A stretch of DNA of 64,000 bases, from positions 1 to 64,000 of the forward strand of contig BBBM01000002.1 of assembly GCA_001311565.1 (NCBI GenBank). Reading direction: 5' to 3'. Positions 23,156 through 33,323 of this stretch are shown here, in pieces. The position numbers and the translations under genes were made by a program. This stretch comes from Desulfothermus okinawensis JCM 13304. Lineage in GTDB: Bacteria; Desulfobacterota; Desulfovibrionia; Desulfovibrionales; Desulfothermaceae. Position 1 is the first letter of the stretch, and the number at the start of each line of letters is the position of its first letter. Below the pieces are notes generated by a model. That model made no database searches, was not told the DNA's origin, and was given only the letters and a program-made list of their open reading frames with translations.

Positions 23156-23675
23156 TTATTCTCCTTTTTCTTTGTTCATTACAAAAAGTAGTTTTTTAAA
23201 GAAGATTGCTATGCCCTGCAAAAGAACAAGGGAAAATCCAATGGGGATACAGGATTTTAAAAGGTACCTACAGGGAAGCCCCCTGGATCAGGAGATGTCT
23301 CATGGGTTAGATAAGAACACACTACAAAGTTTTTTTGAAGTCCAGATAACAAGGATGGAAAAAGGGATCAAAAATATTAGTATGCCTATTAAATCTATCC
23401 AGGCCTGGGTCTTTTTAGAAAATTTCATGTACAGGACATCTACTCGAACATGTCTGTCATGCTTTAGGGTATATGCTGCACCAATTAGAAAAACTATTGC
23501 AAACAAATGCCATTCAAGTTCCTGAACTGCCACCATACTGGCCTTTAAGAGATACCTTGTGAATACATCGTAACAAACCACAAGGACCATAAGCGAAGTG
23601 AGCCACGAAACTACATAGCCAACCACTTCATTTAGCCCATCAATAAACTTAATAAAAAAAATTTAAAAATTTCAT
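23156..23675 (-). CDS. dctQ: TRAP transporter small permease (DctQ family)
   Basis: A membrane protein of about 170 residues with four predicted helices. [11 protein letters not shown] and [20 protein letters not shown] are typical DctQ segments, followed by the conserved [11 protein letters not shown]. It partners DctM. Breaks at T runs near 23655 and 23334 were healed. The likely substrate is a carboxylic acid; the divergent acyl-CoA operon 230 bases away suggests, without proof, an organic or fatty acid. Confidence 0.85.
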
Positions 23676-23832
23676 GACCAACCCCTTAAGTTTATACTTA
23701 ATGGTTTTGTACCCAGCCAATTCCCATGGTAAAAGTTTTTTTTAACGGTGTTAACGTCGTTTAACCTTTAAGTCAAATCCTTTAAGGGAACATAATAAAA
23801 ATTTTATCTTTAGAAAATGTTTTTCTAACCTC

Positions 23833-23886
23833 TTGACATAAAAAAATATTATAATATAGCAATTAACTAAACGTGCGCTCAGTTAA
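23833..23886 (+). promoter_or_regulatory. Promoter region with palindromic operator of the acyl-CoA operon
   Basis: TTGACA (23833-23838) is followed by A/T-rich sequence with a weak -10 (TATAGC, 23855-23860, 16-base spacer). An imperfect inverted repeat lies directly downstream at 23863-23886: left arm TTAACTAAACG, right arm reading TTAACTGAGCG on the other strand. Nearly the same 24-base element recurs at 27219-27242. Its position over the start point suggests repressor binding, for example by a TetR-family lipid regulator. Confidence 0.55.
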
Positions 23887-23901
23887 CAAAGGGGGATATT
23901 C

Positions 23902-25050
23902 ATGAGCAATGGGAGGTCATGGAATATTGGTTGTCTGGAAGGGGTAAGGGTAATTGATCTGTCCAGGTTATATCCAGGCCCTTTTTGTACCATGATTCTT
24001 GCAGACAATGGGGCGGAGGTGATTTGTGTAGAAGACAAACGGTTTGCTGGAGACAATTTATTTATCAGAGATTTATATAGAAACAAGAAGCACATTACCA
24101 TTGACCTGAAAAAGCCAAGGGGCAAAGAAGCATTTTACAGGCTGGTTAAAGGTGCAGATGTGGTTGTTGAAGGATTTAGACCAGGGGTTGCTGCCAGGTT
24201 GGGCGTTGGATATGAAGATTTATTAAAGATTAATCCTCGGCTAATCTATTGTTCCTTGAGTGGGTATGGACAAAGTGGTCCATTTAAGATGAAGGCTGGT
24301 CATGATGTTAATTATTTGAGTTATGCAGGTATTCTGGATTTAATAGGAATTCCAGGACATCCCCCTTCAATACCGGGCATACAAATAGCAGACATAGTTG
24401 GTGCCCTCTACGGGGTAATAGGGATTGTTATGGCCCTATATTCAAGGGAAAAAAGCGGGGAAGGTCAATATATAGATATCTCCTTAACAGACAGTGTATT
24501 TTCCCTAACCCATTTAATTTTCTTTTTTTATGAAGCAAATGGGAGTTTACCCACAACGTTCAAACACCTTTCTCTCCCATAGATATGCATGTTATAATAC
24601 CTATGAGACTAAAGATAGACGTGCTATTGCTTTGGGTGCTGTTGAAAATAGGTTTTGGAAAAAAAATATGTGAACATTTTAAGTGCGAAGAATACATTCC
24701 CCTTCAATATGATGATAATAGAAGAGATGAGATAATTAATTTTTTTTAGAGAAAGATTCAGGGAAAAGACCCTGGATGAGTGGAAACAAGAGTTAAAGCA
24801 CGTTGATTGCTGCTGGTCAGAGGTTTTAACCTATGAAGAAGCAATCAAAATTCCTCTTTTTAAGGCAAGGGAAATGGTTATGTCCATTGCCCAGGAAGAT
24901 GGCACCCAGGAAAAATCCATAGGTATGCCAATTAAGTTTTCAAAGACCCCTGGAAAGGTAAAGAGCCCTCCAACCAGTTTTGGAAAAGACACAGAAGAGA
25001 TATTAATGGGACTTGGATTTTTGAAGGAAGAATTTGATGAGATTATATAA
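23902..25050 (+). CDS. CaiB/BaiF family protein, alpha-methylacyl-CoA racemase-like
   Basis: Family III CoA-transferase fold: VRVIDLSRLYPGPFCTMILA, TIDLKKPRGKEAFYRL and SLSGYGQSGP. The segment AGHDVNYLSYAGIL plus GIQIADIVGALYGV contains the His and Asp pair that acts as acid/base in alpha-methylacyl-CoA racemases (AMACR), so racemase is preferred over CoA-transferase. AMACR inverts the methyl-branched carbon so that acyl-CoA can enter beta-oxidation. About 380 residues. Breaks near 24565, 24660 and 24745. ATG start after GGGGGAT, 15 bases after the palindrome. It opens the lipid operon. Confidence 0.8.
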
Positions 25051-25080
25051 GTTTGAGGGGTAATTGGAGGATATTTTTTT

Positions 25081-26024
25081 ATGGCTATTTTCGAGAAACA
25101 TCAAAGACAGATAATTATGGCAGCTCGGGAATTTGCAAAAGGGATGTTCAATGAAGAGCAGGCGCTTACCTATGACAAAAATCAGGTCTTTCCAATGGAT
25201 ATTTATAGGGAGGCTGCAAAGCTGGGTTTTTTTAGGGATGCACATAAATGAAGACCTCGGTGGTGGAGGGTTTAACTATTTTGAGACTGCAGTTGTTGCC
25301 ATGACCTTATCCTCTGTTGATTCCACATTTGGAATTGCCACAATGTATCCTTCCCTTTTTATATTCCATTTGAATAGGGAATTTGTTGATGGCAAAAGTG
25401 GTCTATGTGTGTTTTTGATTCCAATAAATGATAGGATTGAGATATTCCATGAATCAAAGGGACTTGGATGGAGCATGATCCCCAGATATACAGTGAGACT
25501 AAATGGAGTTTTTGTGGATGAAAAGAGCTATCTTGGAAAGGGTTTTTTTTAGTTTGCAGGATTTAAAAAGATTTCTAATTAGTGAACTCATATTAATGGC
25601 ATCATTGGGCGTTGGGATTTCAGAGGGAAGTATAGAAAAGGCCCTTAATCACGTGAAATTAAGGAAACAGTTTAACAGAAAGTTGGTGGAATTTCCAGTA
25701 GTGAGAAAGAAAATAAGTGAGATGTATGCAAAACTCTCAGGTGCAAGGTCTTTGACTTATGAGGTGGCCCTTGATTTATCCAATGAGAAAAACAGACTAA
25801 AAGTGAGAAAGATGAATAAATTGTTTACCCAGGCATTATGTGCAAAATATGTTAGTGCATGTGCAGCTAAAGAGGTTTCAGATCAGGCAATTCAACTCCT
25901 TGGTGGTTATGGTTATATGAGGGAATACCATGTTGAGAGGTTTTATAGGGATGCCAAATGTCTTGAATTATATGGAGGAGACAAATATAAGCTCAAAGAA
26001 TTAATTTTTAAAGGGGTAAATTGA
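25081..26024 (+). CDS. Acyl-CoA dehydrogenase-like protein lacking the FAD-site segment
   Basis: The N-terminal helical domain (REFAKGMFNEEQ, LGMHINEDLGGGGFNYFE) and the C-terminal helical domain (LRKQFNRKLVEFPVVRKKI, IQLLGGYGYMREYHVERFYR) are clear ACAD. Between TMYPSLF and GLCVFLIP only about 15 residues remain, where ACADs usually have about 85, including the TEPxxGSD flavin motif. The usual YEGT segment reads YGGD. Reconstructed length is about 310 residues against 380 usual. Breaks lie near 25230 and 25548. The next gene is a full ACAD, so this one may be a structural partner in a heteromer, or an internal deletion in the sequence. Confidence 0.75.
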
Positions 26025-26034
26025 GGTAAATTGT

Positions 26035-27186
26035 ATGCAGATCTTACCATACACGGAAAAACACCATAAATTTAGAGAGGAACTTAGAGATTTCCTAAAA
26101 ACAGAAGTGATTCCACATATAGATAGTTGGGAAAAAAAATAGGCTGGTTCCAAAAGATGCGTGGAAAAAGATGGGCAGGGCAGGTTTTTTGTGCCCAACT
26201 GTGGACAAAAAATATGGGGGACGAGGTGGAGACTTTCTCTATTCTGTAATCCTTGCTGAGGAGGTTGCATATACAAACCATTCTGGATTATTTGCAAGCC
26301 TGCACAGTGATGTGGTTGTCCCATATATAGATACATATGGGACAGAGGAGCAAAAACAAAAATACCTACCTGGATGTGTATCTGGAGATATTATAACTGC
26401 AGTAGCAATGACTGAACCAGATGCTGGCAGTGATTTAACTTCTATTAAAACTATTGCAGTAGAAGAAGGTGACCATATTATATTAAATGGATCAAAGACA
26501 TTTATTTCAAATGGAATAAACTGTGACCTGGTTATAGTAGCTGCAAGAGATCCAGATATAGAAGATCCATATAAAGCGCTTTCTTTATACATTGTTGAAG
26601 ATGGAACTAAAGGATTTAAAAAAAGGATTGAAATTGGACAAAATGGGGATGTATAGCCAGGACACAGCAGAATTATTTTTTTTGTTAATTGCAGGATTCC
26701 AAAAGGTAATTTACTTGGTAAAAAAAACCAGGGTTTTTTTCATGTTAATGGAAAAACTACAGCAAGAAAGACTAATATGCGCAATAGGTGCACTGGCTGC
26801 ATCGGAATTTATTTTAAATACCACAATTCAATTTGCAAAAAAATAATACTTTTAATGGAAGACCATATATAAAATACCAGGCTGTACAATTTTCATTGGT
26901 TGAGCTATCAGCAGAGATAAAGATGGCAAGGACCTTTTTAGAGAGTTTAATAATAGACCATATGGATAAAAAAAACAGGTCATTGCTGAGACTTCAATGG
27001 CAAAATTCCTCATTACTGACTTGGTCAATAAAGTTGCAGATAAGTGCCTGGATATTTATGGGGAAATAGGAGCCATTGAATCATGTCCCATTGATAGGTC
27101 ATTTAGAGATGTTAGGGTCATGTCTATATTTGCGGGAACAAATGAAATAATGAAAAAAAATTGCAGCTAAATTTTTAGGTTTTTAA
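26035..27186 (+). CDS. Acyl-CoA dehydrogenase
   Basis: A full-length ACAD of about 384 residues. It has the flavin motif AMTEPDAGSD, NGSKTFISNGINCDL, and the C-terminal RDVRVMSIFAGTNEIM. The catalytic Glu is absent from the IFAGT position (YEGT in many ACADs), but a Glu occurs at QERLICAIG, the place used in isovaleryl-CoA and long-chain ACADs, which suggests branched or long acyl substrates. ATG starts 11 bases after the previous stop. Breaks are near 26135, 26625, 26680, 26725, 26840 and 26972. Probably introduces the alpha-beta double bond in the operon's pathway. Confidence 0.85.
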
Positions 27187-27218
27187 TTGGACTTTATATA
27201 TGAGGCCAATTTAACTAT

Positions 27219-27242
27219 GTACTAAATTGGCGCTCAGTTAAA
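27219..27242 (+). promoter_or_regulatory. Second copy of the palindromic operator
   Basis: The 24-base element shares ACTAAA-N3-GCGCTCAGTTAA with the site at 23863-23886 and lies 31 bases before the next start codon. It suggests that the downstream genes have their own promoter under the same regulator. Confidence 0.5.
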
Positions 27243-27272
27243 ATGGTAAAATAAATAACCAGGGGGTAGATT

Positions 27273-29382
27273 ATGGCGTTAAATTTAGGTGCTCTAGGAG
27301 AGAAGATAGGCCCCATTGAAAAAGAGTATACCTGGAGAGATGTTGTATTGTATGCACTTGGTGTTGGGGCTGGATTTGATGAACTTGAGTATGTTTATGA
27401 AAAGGATTTAAAGGTTATTCCCACCTTTTCCATTGCTTCGATTATTGATTTTTTGTTTGAATTGGGGGCAAAGTCCAATGTTAATTTAGCAGGGATATTG
27501 CACGGGGAGCAGGAAATAGTCTTTCACAGGCCAATCCCAATTGAAGGTAAATTTGTTACAACTGGTGAGATAAAAAAATTACTATGACCTTGGAGACAAA
27601 GGTGCAGTAATTGTAGGTGAAACTGTGACCAAGGATGGGAGAGGCAAGAAGCTTTTTACCAGTACTATTAACATAATTGGGAGATTGGATGGGAATTTTG
27701 GTGGTGATAGGCCCCCCAAAAAGACAGTTGATTATCCAGATACAGATCCAGATTTTGTTGTAGAGGATTGTCCATCTCCTGACCAGCCTCTTATCTATCG
27801 TTTATCTGGGGACCTCTTTGCCCTTCATGTTGATCCTGAATTTGCCAGAAAGGTTGGATTTGAAGAGCCAATTATGCACGGTTTATGTACTTGGATTTGC
27901 ATGCAGGGCCTTGATTAGATCTTTAGTCCCTGGCAAGCCTGAGAGGGTGAGGAGGATATCATGTAGGTTTTCAAGGCCTCTATATCCTGGAACCCCAATT
28001 AAGACACTTATATGGAAGGTAGGTGATGATAAAGCAATATACAGGGTTATAAATGCAAAAACCGGGGACATTGTCCTTGACATGGGAGAATTTGAATTTG
28101 GGGAACTCGCACAGGATAAAATAGATTTTACAGGAAAGGTAGCAGTTGTAACAGGTGCTGGTGGAGGCTTGGGCCGTGCCTATGCAATTGAGCTTGCAAA
28201 AAGAGGGGCTAAGGTAATTGTGAATGACTTGGGAGGTGCAAGGGACGGAACAGGAGAATCAAAGACCCCGGCGCAAAAGGTAGTTGATGAAATAATGTCC
28301 TTTGGTGGAGAGGCATATCCCAGTTATGACAATGTGGCCACAAAACAAGGTGGAGAAAATATTGTAAAATTAGCAATAGAAAAATTTGGACGGATAGATA
28401 TTTTAATTAACAATGCGGGAATATTACGGGACAAGTCCTTTGCTAAAATGGATTATCAAATGTGGCATGGGGTAATGGATGTTCATCTCCACGGTGCCTA
28501 CCATGTTACAAGACCTGCCTTTTTAAAGATGAAAGAGCAGGGGTATGGTAGGATTATTTTTACCACTTCAGCAGCAGGTCTTTATGGAAATTTTGGACAG
28601 GCAAATTATTCAGCAGCCAAATTGGCCCTTGTTGGTTTTATGAATACCCTCAAAGAAGAAGGGGAAAAATATAATATCAAAGTAAATACAGTGGCACCCC
28701 TTGCTGCATCAAGGCTGACTAAGGATATCTTTCCAGAAGAACTACTGGATAAGGCGAGGCCAGAATATGTGGTCCCACTGGTTTTATATCTGGTCAGCGA
28801 TAGATGTGATGTATCAGGCAGGATATATAATGCAGGTCTTGGGACTTATAATCGTGTTGTTATTGGAACTGGTCCTGGAATTATGCTATCAGATAATGGA
28901 GAAGTTCCAGCTCCGGAAAAAAATAAGAGAGAACTTAAGTTATGTCTCTAATCTAAAAGATCCCAAAGTTTATAAAAATCTCACAGAACAGTTAACTGAT
29001 CTGCTCTCTTCTTTAAATAAAAAACCAGATATGGCTAAAAAAAGATGAGTCAGTTATGTTTAACTCACCAGAAGATGTATTTTCTTCCATGGAATCAGCA
29101 TTTAATAAAGAGCAGGCCAAGGGCTAGATGTTACATTTTTATTTAAGATATCTGGTGAATCTGGTGGTGAGTGGTCTGTACATGTGGAAGATGGAAAGCT
29201 GGATATTAAAAAAAGGTGCAGTTACATCACCTACTACAACCCTAGAGATGGAAGATAAGGACTTCTTAGATATGATGAATGGAAAGCTTCCTGCCATGCA
29301 GGCATATACTTCAGGTAAATTAAAGATTTCAGGGGACATCATGAAATCTCAATTAATTGAAAAACTTTTTAAATTAAATTGA
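27273..29382 (+). CDS. MFE-2-like multifunctional protein: MaoC hydratase, SDR dehydrogenase, SCP2
   Basis: About 700 residues with three parts. First is a double hot-dog hydratase-2: the C-terminal half has YRLSGDLFALHVDPEFA and EEPIMHG, with the Asp and His of the hydratase dyad. In the same frame follows an SDR of the peroxisomal MFE-2 type (VAVVTGAGGGLGRAYA, IVNDLGGARDGTG, LINNAGILRDKSFAKM, YGNFGQANYSAAKLALVG). Last, after breaks near 28917 and 29041, an SCP2 sterol-carrier domain (GEWSVHVEDGKLDIK, LEMEDKDFLDMM, MQAYTSGKLKISGD). Eukaryotic MFE-2 has the order SDR, hydratase, SCP2; here hydratase comes first. Likely hydrates trans-2-enoyl-CoA and oxidises the D-3-hydroxy product. A further break lies near 27577 and another near 27905. 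Confidence 0.85.
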
Positions 29383-29404
29383 AAATGGAATTAAGGGAGG
29401 GTCT

Positions 29405-31776
29405 ATGATTGGCATTAAATCCTTTGGAACATATATCCCAAAATTGAGGCTATCCCGCCAGGCAATATATCAGGCAATGGGGTGGTTTTCTCCGGCACTT
29501 ATGATGGTTTCCCAAGGTGAAAGGTCCATGTGTAATTGGGATGAAGACTCAATTACTATGGGTGTTTCTGCGGCATCTTATGCAATTTCAGGTAAAGATA
29601 AGGGTGAGATAAACTCTATTTTGTTTGCATCAACTACTATGCCCTTTGCTGACAGACAAAACTCAGGGATTATAAGGGCTGCTTTAAATCTAGATGTATC
29701 ATGCCTCACCCAGGACATAACAGGTTCCCAGAGGGTAGGTGTAAGTGCTTTAATTTCAGCACATAATCTCAGCAGGCAGATGGTTCAACTGTATTGGTGG
29801 TTGCATCAGATTCAAGGCGTGCAAAACCTGGCTCATTTTATGAGATGTATTTTGGGGATGGAGCTGCCAGTTTTTTTAGTTGGCAATGGAGAAGATATTG
29901 TTGCTGAATTTGTTGATTCATATTCCATCTCTGTTGATTTTAATGAACATTTCAGGGGTGAGAACAAGAGGTTTGATTATTTTTGGGAGGAAAGATGGGC
30001 AAGGGATGAAGGATATATTAAATTTATCCCCCAGGCCATTTTGAAACTATTAGAAAAAAACAGGACAATCTGTAAAAGACATATCTAAGTTTGTATATCC
30101 ATGTGTATTTAAGAGGGATCATGGAAAGATTGCAAAGATAATTGGAGCACAAAAAGAACAGATTCAGGATAATCTGCATGAAAATGTTGGAGAGACTGGA
30201 TGTGCACATCCCCTGCTCATGCTAACAAAGGTATTGGAAGAGGCAAGGCCTGGAGATGTGATAGTGGTATGCGGCTTTGGACATGGGGTAGATGCACTTT
30301 GTCTAAAGGTAACAGAGAATATAGATAAATATAGGCCAGAATATGGATTTAAACATAGTCTGGAGAACAAAAAGACAATAGATAATTACGCAAAGTTTCT
30401 GGTTTTTAGCAAAAATTTGAATCCTGATTTAGGACTCAGGGGAGAGGAGGATTTAAAGACCTCTCTTTCAGTTCTGTATAGAAATAATAAGATGCTCTTG
30501 GGGCTTATTGGAGGAAAATGCAAAAAAATGTGGAACTGTGCAATTTCCAAAGCAGGATGTGTGTGTGAATCCAGAATGTGGAGCTATTAATTCCCAGGAA
30601 GAGTATGAATTTGCAGATAAAATAGCCAGGATCATGACCTATACTGGTGATATGTTAGCTGCATCAATTGATCCTCCGCATAAATATGGCCTCATACAGT
30701 TTGAAGGTGGGGGAAGAATGCTGGCTGATTTTACAGACTGTGACCTGGAAGAGTTAGATGTGGGTCTTGAGATGGAAATGGTTTTCAGGATCAGGTTTGT
30801 AGATGAGAAAAGGGGATTTAAACAGTATTTCTGGAAGGCAAGACCAGTACCCGGGGCAAGGGAAGCCAAAAATAGGATAAGGTTTCATGGAAAGGTGGCA
30901 GTTGTAACAGGTGCAGGTGGAGGACTTGGAAGGGTGTATGCAATTGAGCTTGCAAAAAGGGGTGCTAAAGTCATTGTAAATGATCTTGGTGGTGATAGAG
31001 ATGGAACAGGTGCATCAAAGACCCCAGCCCAAAAGGTAGTGGATGAGATCAAAGCCCTTGGGGGAGAGGCATATCCCAATTATGATAATGTGGCAACAAA
31101 AGAGGGTGGGGAAAATATAATTAAATGTGCACTGGAAAAATATGGCCGTATAGATATTTTAATTAATAATGCAGGAATCTTACGGGATAAATCCTTTGTT
31201 AAAATGGAAGAAGATATGTGGCATCCTGTTATAGATGTGCATCTAAATGGAGCATATTATGTAACACAGCCGGCATTCAAGGTTATGAGGGAACAAGGCT
31301 ATGGAAGGATTATATTTACCTCATCAGGTGCTGGTCTTTATGGGAATTTTGGACAGACCAATTATTCATCTGCAAAAATGGGACTTGTTGGACTTATGCA
31401 TACCTTAAAGTTAGAGGGTGAGAAATACAACATTAAAGTAAATACAATAGCACCCATTGCAGCATCAAGATTAACCCAGGATATCTTACCACCAGATCTT
31501 TTTGAAAAAAATGAAACCTGAATATGTTGCACCTATGGTATTATATCTGTGTAGCGAGGAGTGTGAGGTAAGTGGATATATATTTAATTGTGCGGCTGGA
31601 TATTACAATAGGGCAGCATTTTTAACTGGAAAAGGGGTAAAGATTGATAAAGGTGATAATGTTCCAACAGTTGAAGATATTGAAGAATATTTTGATGAGA
31701 TAAATGATATTTCAGAGGTCTCAGAATATTATAATGCAAACGAAGCCATTATGAAGATGTTTTTTTTAAAAAATAG
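29405..31776 (+). CDS. Fusion: HMG-CoA-synthase-like domain, zinc-ribbon/OB-fold (DUF35), SDR dehydrogenase
   Basis: Starts at an ATG after GGGAGGG. Part 1 is a thiolase-fold HMG-CoA-synthase-like domain (SFGTYIPKLRLSRQAIYQAM, ILFASTTMPFADRQNSGIIR). The position of the synthase nucleophile reads DITGSQRVG, without an obvious Cys. Part 2 is a rubredoxin-type zinc ribbon (GGKCKKCG...CVNPEC) plus an OB fold of the DUF35 family, a regular partner of thiolases. Part 3 is an MFE-2-type SDR very similar to the one in the preceding gene (VAVVTGAGGGLGRVYA, NLGGDRDGTG-like loop, YGNFGQTNYSSAKMG). Parts 2 and 3 share one uninterrupted frame. Breaks are near 29790-29860, 30055, 30530 and 31508. The stop depends on the T8 run at 31750. 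Confidence 0.78.
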
Positions 31777-31786
31777 GAGGATAGTT

Positions 31787-32986
31787 ATGGCACATGGTAT
31801 AAGGGACAAGGTGGCCATAATAGGAATGGGCTGTACAAAGTTTGGAGAAAGATGGGATGTAGGTGCTGAAGAGTTAATAGTAGAGGCGTTTTTAGAGTGT
31901 CTTGAGGATGCTAAAATTGATAAAAAGGATATCCAGGCCGCATGGCTTGGGACTTGTATAGATGAGGTGAGTGTGGGAAAGACCGCTATGCCCTTATCCA
32001 CTACCCTTAGGCTTGATAAGATACCTGTTACCAGGACTGAGAATTATTGTGCAACTGGTACTGAGGCATTTAGAGGGGCATGTTACGCAGTTGCATCTGG
32101 GGCATATGATATATGCCTTGCCCTTGGAGTGGAAAAATTAAAGGATACAGGATACGGAGGACTTCCACAGCTATCTCCTGGCTCTTTGGCTTCACAATGG
32201 TGGCCAAATTTAACTGCACCAGGCGCCTTTGCCCAACTTGCATCAGCATATAGTGCTAAGTATAAGATCCCCATGAAGGACATAAAAAGGGCAATGGCAC
32301 ATATCTCTGCCAAAAGCCACTTAAATGGGACCTACAATGAAAAGGCACACCTAAGACGGGCTGTAACAGAAGAGCAGGTAATGGCGTCTCCTATAATTGC
32401 TTATCCTTTAGGTCTTTTTGATTGTTGCGGGGTATCAGATGGGGCTGCTGCTGCAATTGTGACCACCCCTGAGATTGCCAAAAACTAGGTAAAAAGGATA
32501 TTATAACAGTAAAGGCCCTTCAAGTGGCAGTCTCCAGTGGAGAGGAAATGACTTATACATCATGGGACGGTTCCCACTTTGTTACAACATCAAAATGTTC
32601 TATTGAGGCATACAAAGAGGCAGGTATAAAAAATCCCAGGGAAGAGCTATCTTTAATTGAGGTTCACGACTGTTTTTCCATAACAGAGCTGGTTACCTAT
32701 GAAGATTTACACATATCTGAGAGGGGACGGGCAATATATGACGTAATGGATGGTTTTTATGACAGGATGGTAAAATACCATGCCAGATAGATGGAGGACT
32801 TAAGTGCTTTGGTCATCCAATTGGTGCATCTGGCCTCAGGATGATATATGAAATTTATCTCCAACTACAGGGCAGGGCTGGGGATAGCAACTTGAAAATC
32901 CAAGATTTGGCTTAACCCATAATCTAGGCGGTTTTCCATTTATGAATATTTGTGCAATATCAATTATTGGAAAGCATGAGAACTAA
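31787..32986 (+). CDS. SCPx-type thiolase / acetyl-CoA acetyltransferase-like
   Basis: ATG at 31787 with AGGAGG six bases upstream. The active-site Cys lies in TENYCATGTEAFRGACYA; the second loop is SLIEVHDCFSITELVTYEDL; the third is CFGHPIGASGLRMIYEIYLQ; the C-terminus reads THNLGGFPFMNICAI. These are the marks of non-specific lipid-transfer (SCP-x) thiolases and related enzymes such as BbsB. It probably cleaves the 3-oxoacyl-CoA made by the MFE-2-like protein, with the DUF35 domain of the previous gene as partner. About 395 residues; breaks near 32488, 32773 and 32895. Stop and the next start overlap (TAATG). Confidence 0.85.
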
Positions 32987-33317
32987 TGGAAAGGAGATTT
33001 GTTCATTTTCATCTACCTAAAAAAGTTGATACAATATCTGGATTTTTTTGAGCTTGTGGAAGAGAAAATATTAAATATAGATGGTAAGAAGTTACTCTAT
33101 TACCTTGGATATGGTGCTGCTGACAATTCTTGTTGTGGATTTTTTTGGTTGTGGATATGTATATGTTGTAGGCTATATAAAAAAGTATAAGGCCCTCAAA
33201 AATGATGAGGGCCTTATACTGTCAATAATATCTTCTATAGAAGAATCTCATCGTCTTAAGGTGGAGCAGGTTTTAAAGACCAGAGAACAAGTAAATCAAG
33301 TGGTATTTTTTGAATGA
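32986..33317 (+). CDS. Conserved small Cys-rich protein, unknown function
   Basis: About 110 residues from an ATG overlapping the thiolase stop. The N-terminus MERRFVHFHLPKKVDTISGF is followed by a core DNSCCGFFGCGYVYVVGYI with three close cysteines, then a helical tail (IEESHRLKVEQVLKTREQV). I do not recognise a function; the CC-GFFGC cluster could bind metal. One break at a T7 run near 33048 and another near 33147. Translational coupling places it in the lipid operon. Confidence 0.6.
33184..33220 (+). repeat. Perfect 15-bp inverted repeat inside a coding region
   Basis: AGTATAAGGCCCTCA (33184-33198) and its exact complement TGAGGGCCTTATACT (33206-33220) enclose a 7-base loop. It lies within the small Cys-rich ORF, and no T run follows. 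Confidence 0.8.
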
Positions 33318-33323
33318 GTAGTG

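Noticed and set aside
33184-33220. Rho-independent terminator
   Set aside because: The hairpin is strong but lies inside an ORF and is followed by GTCAATAAT, without a T run.
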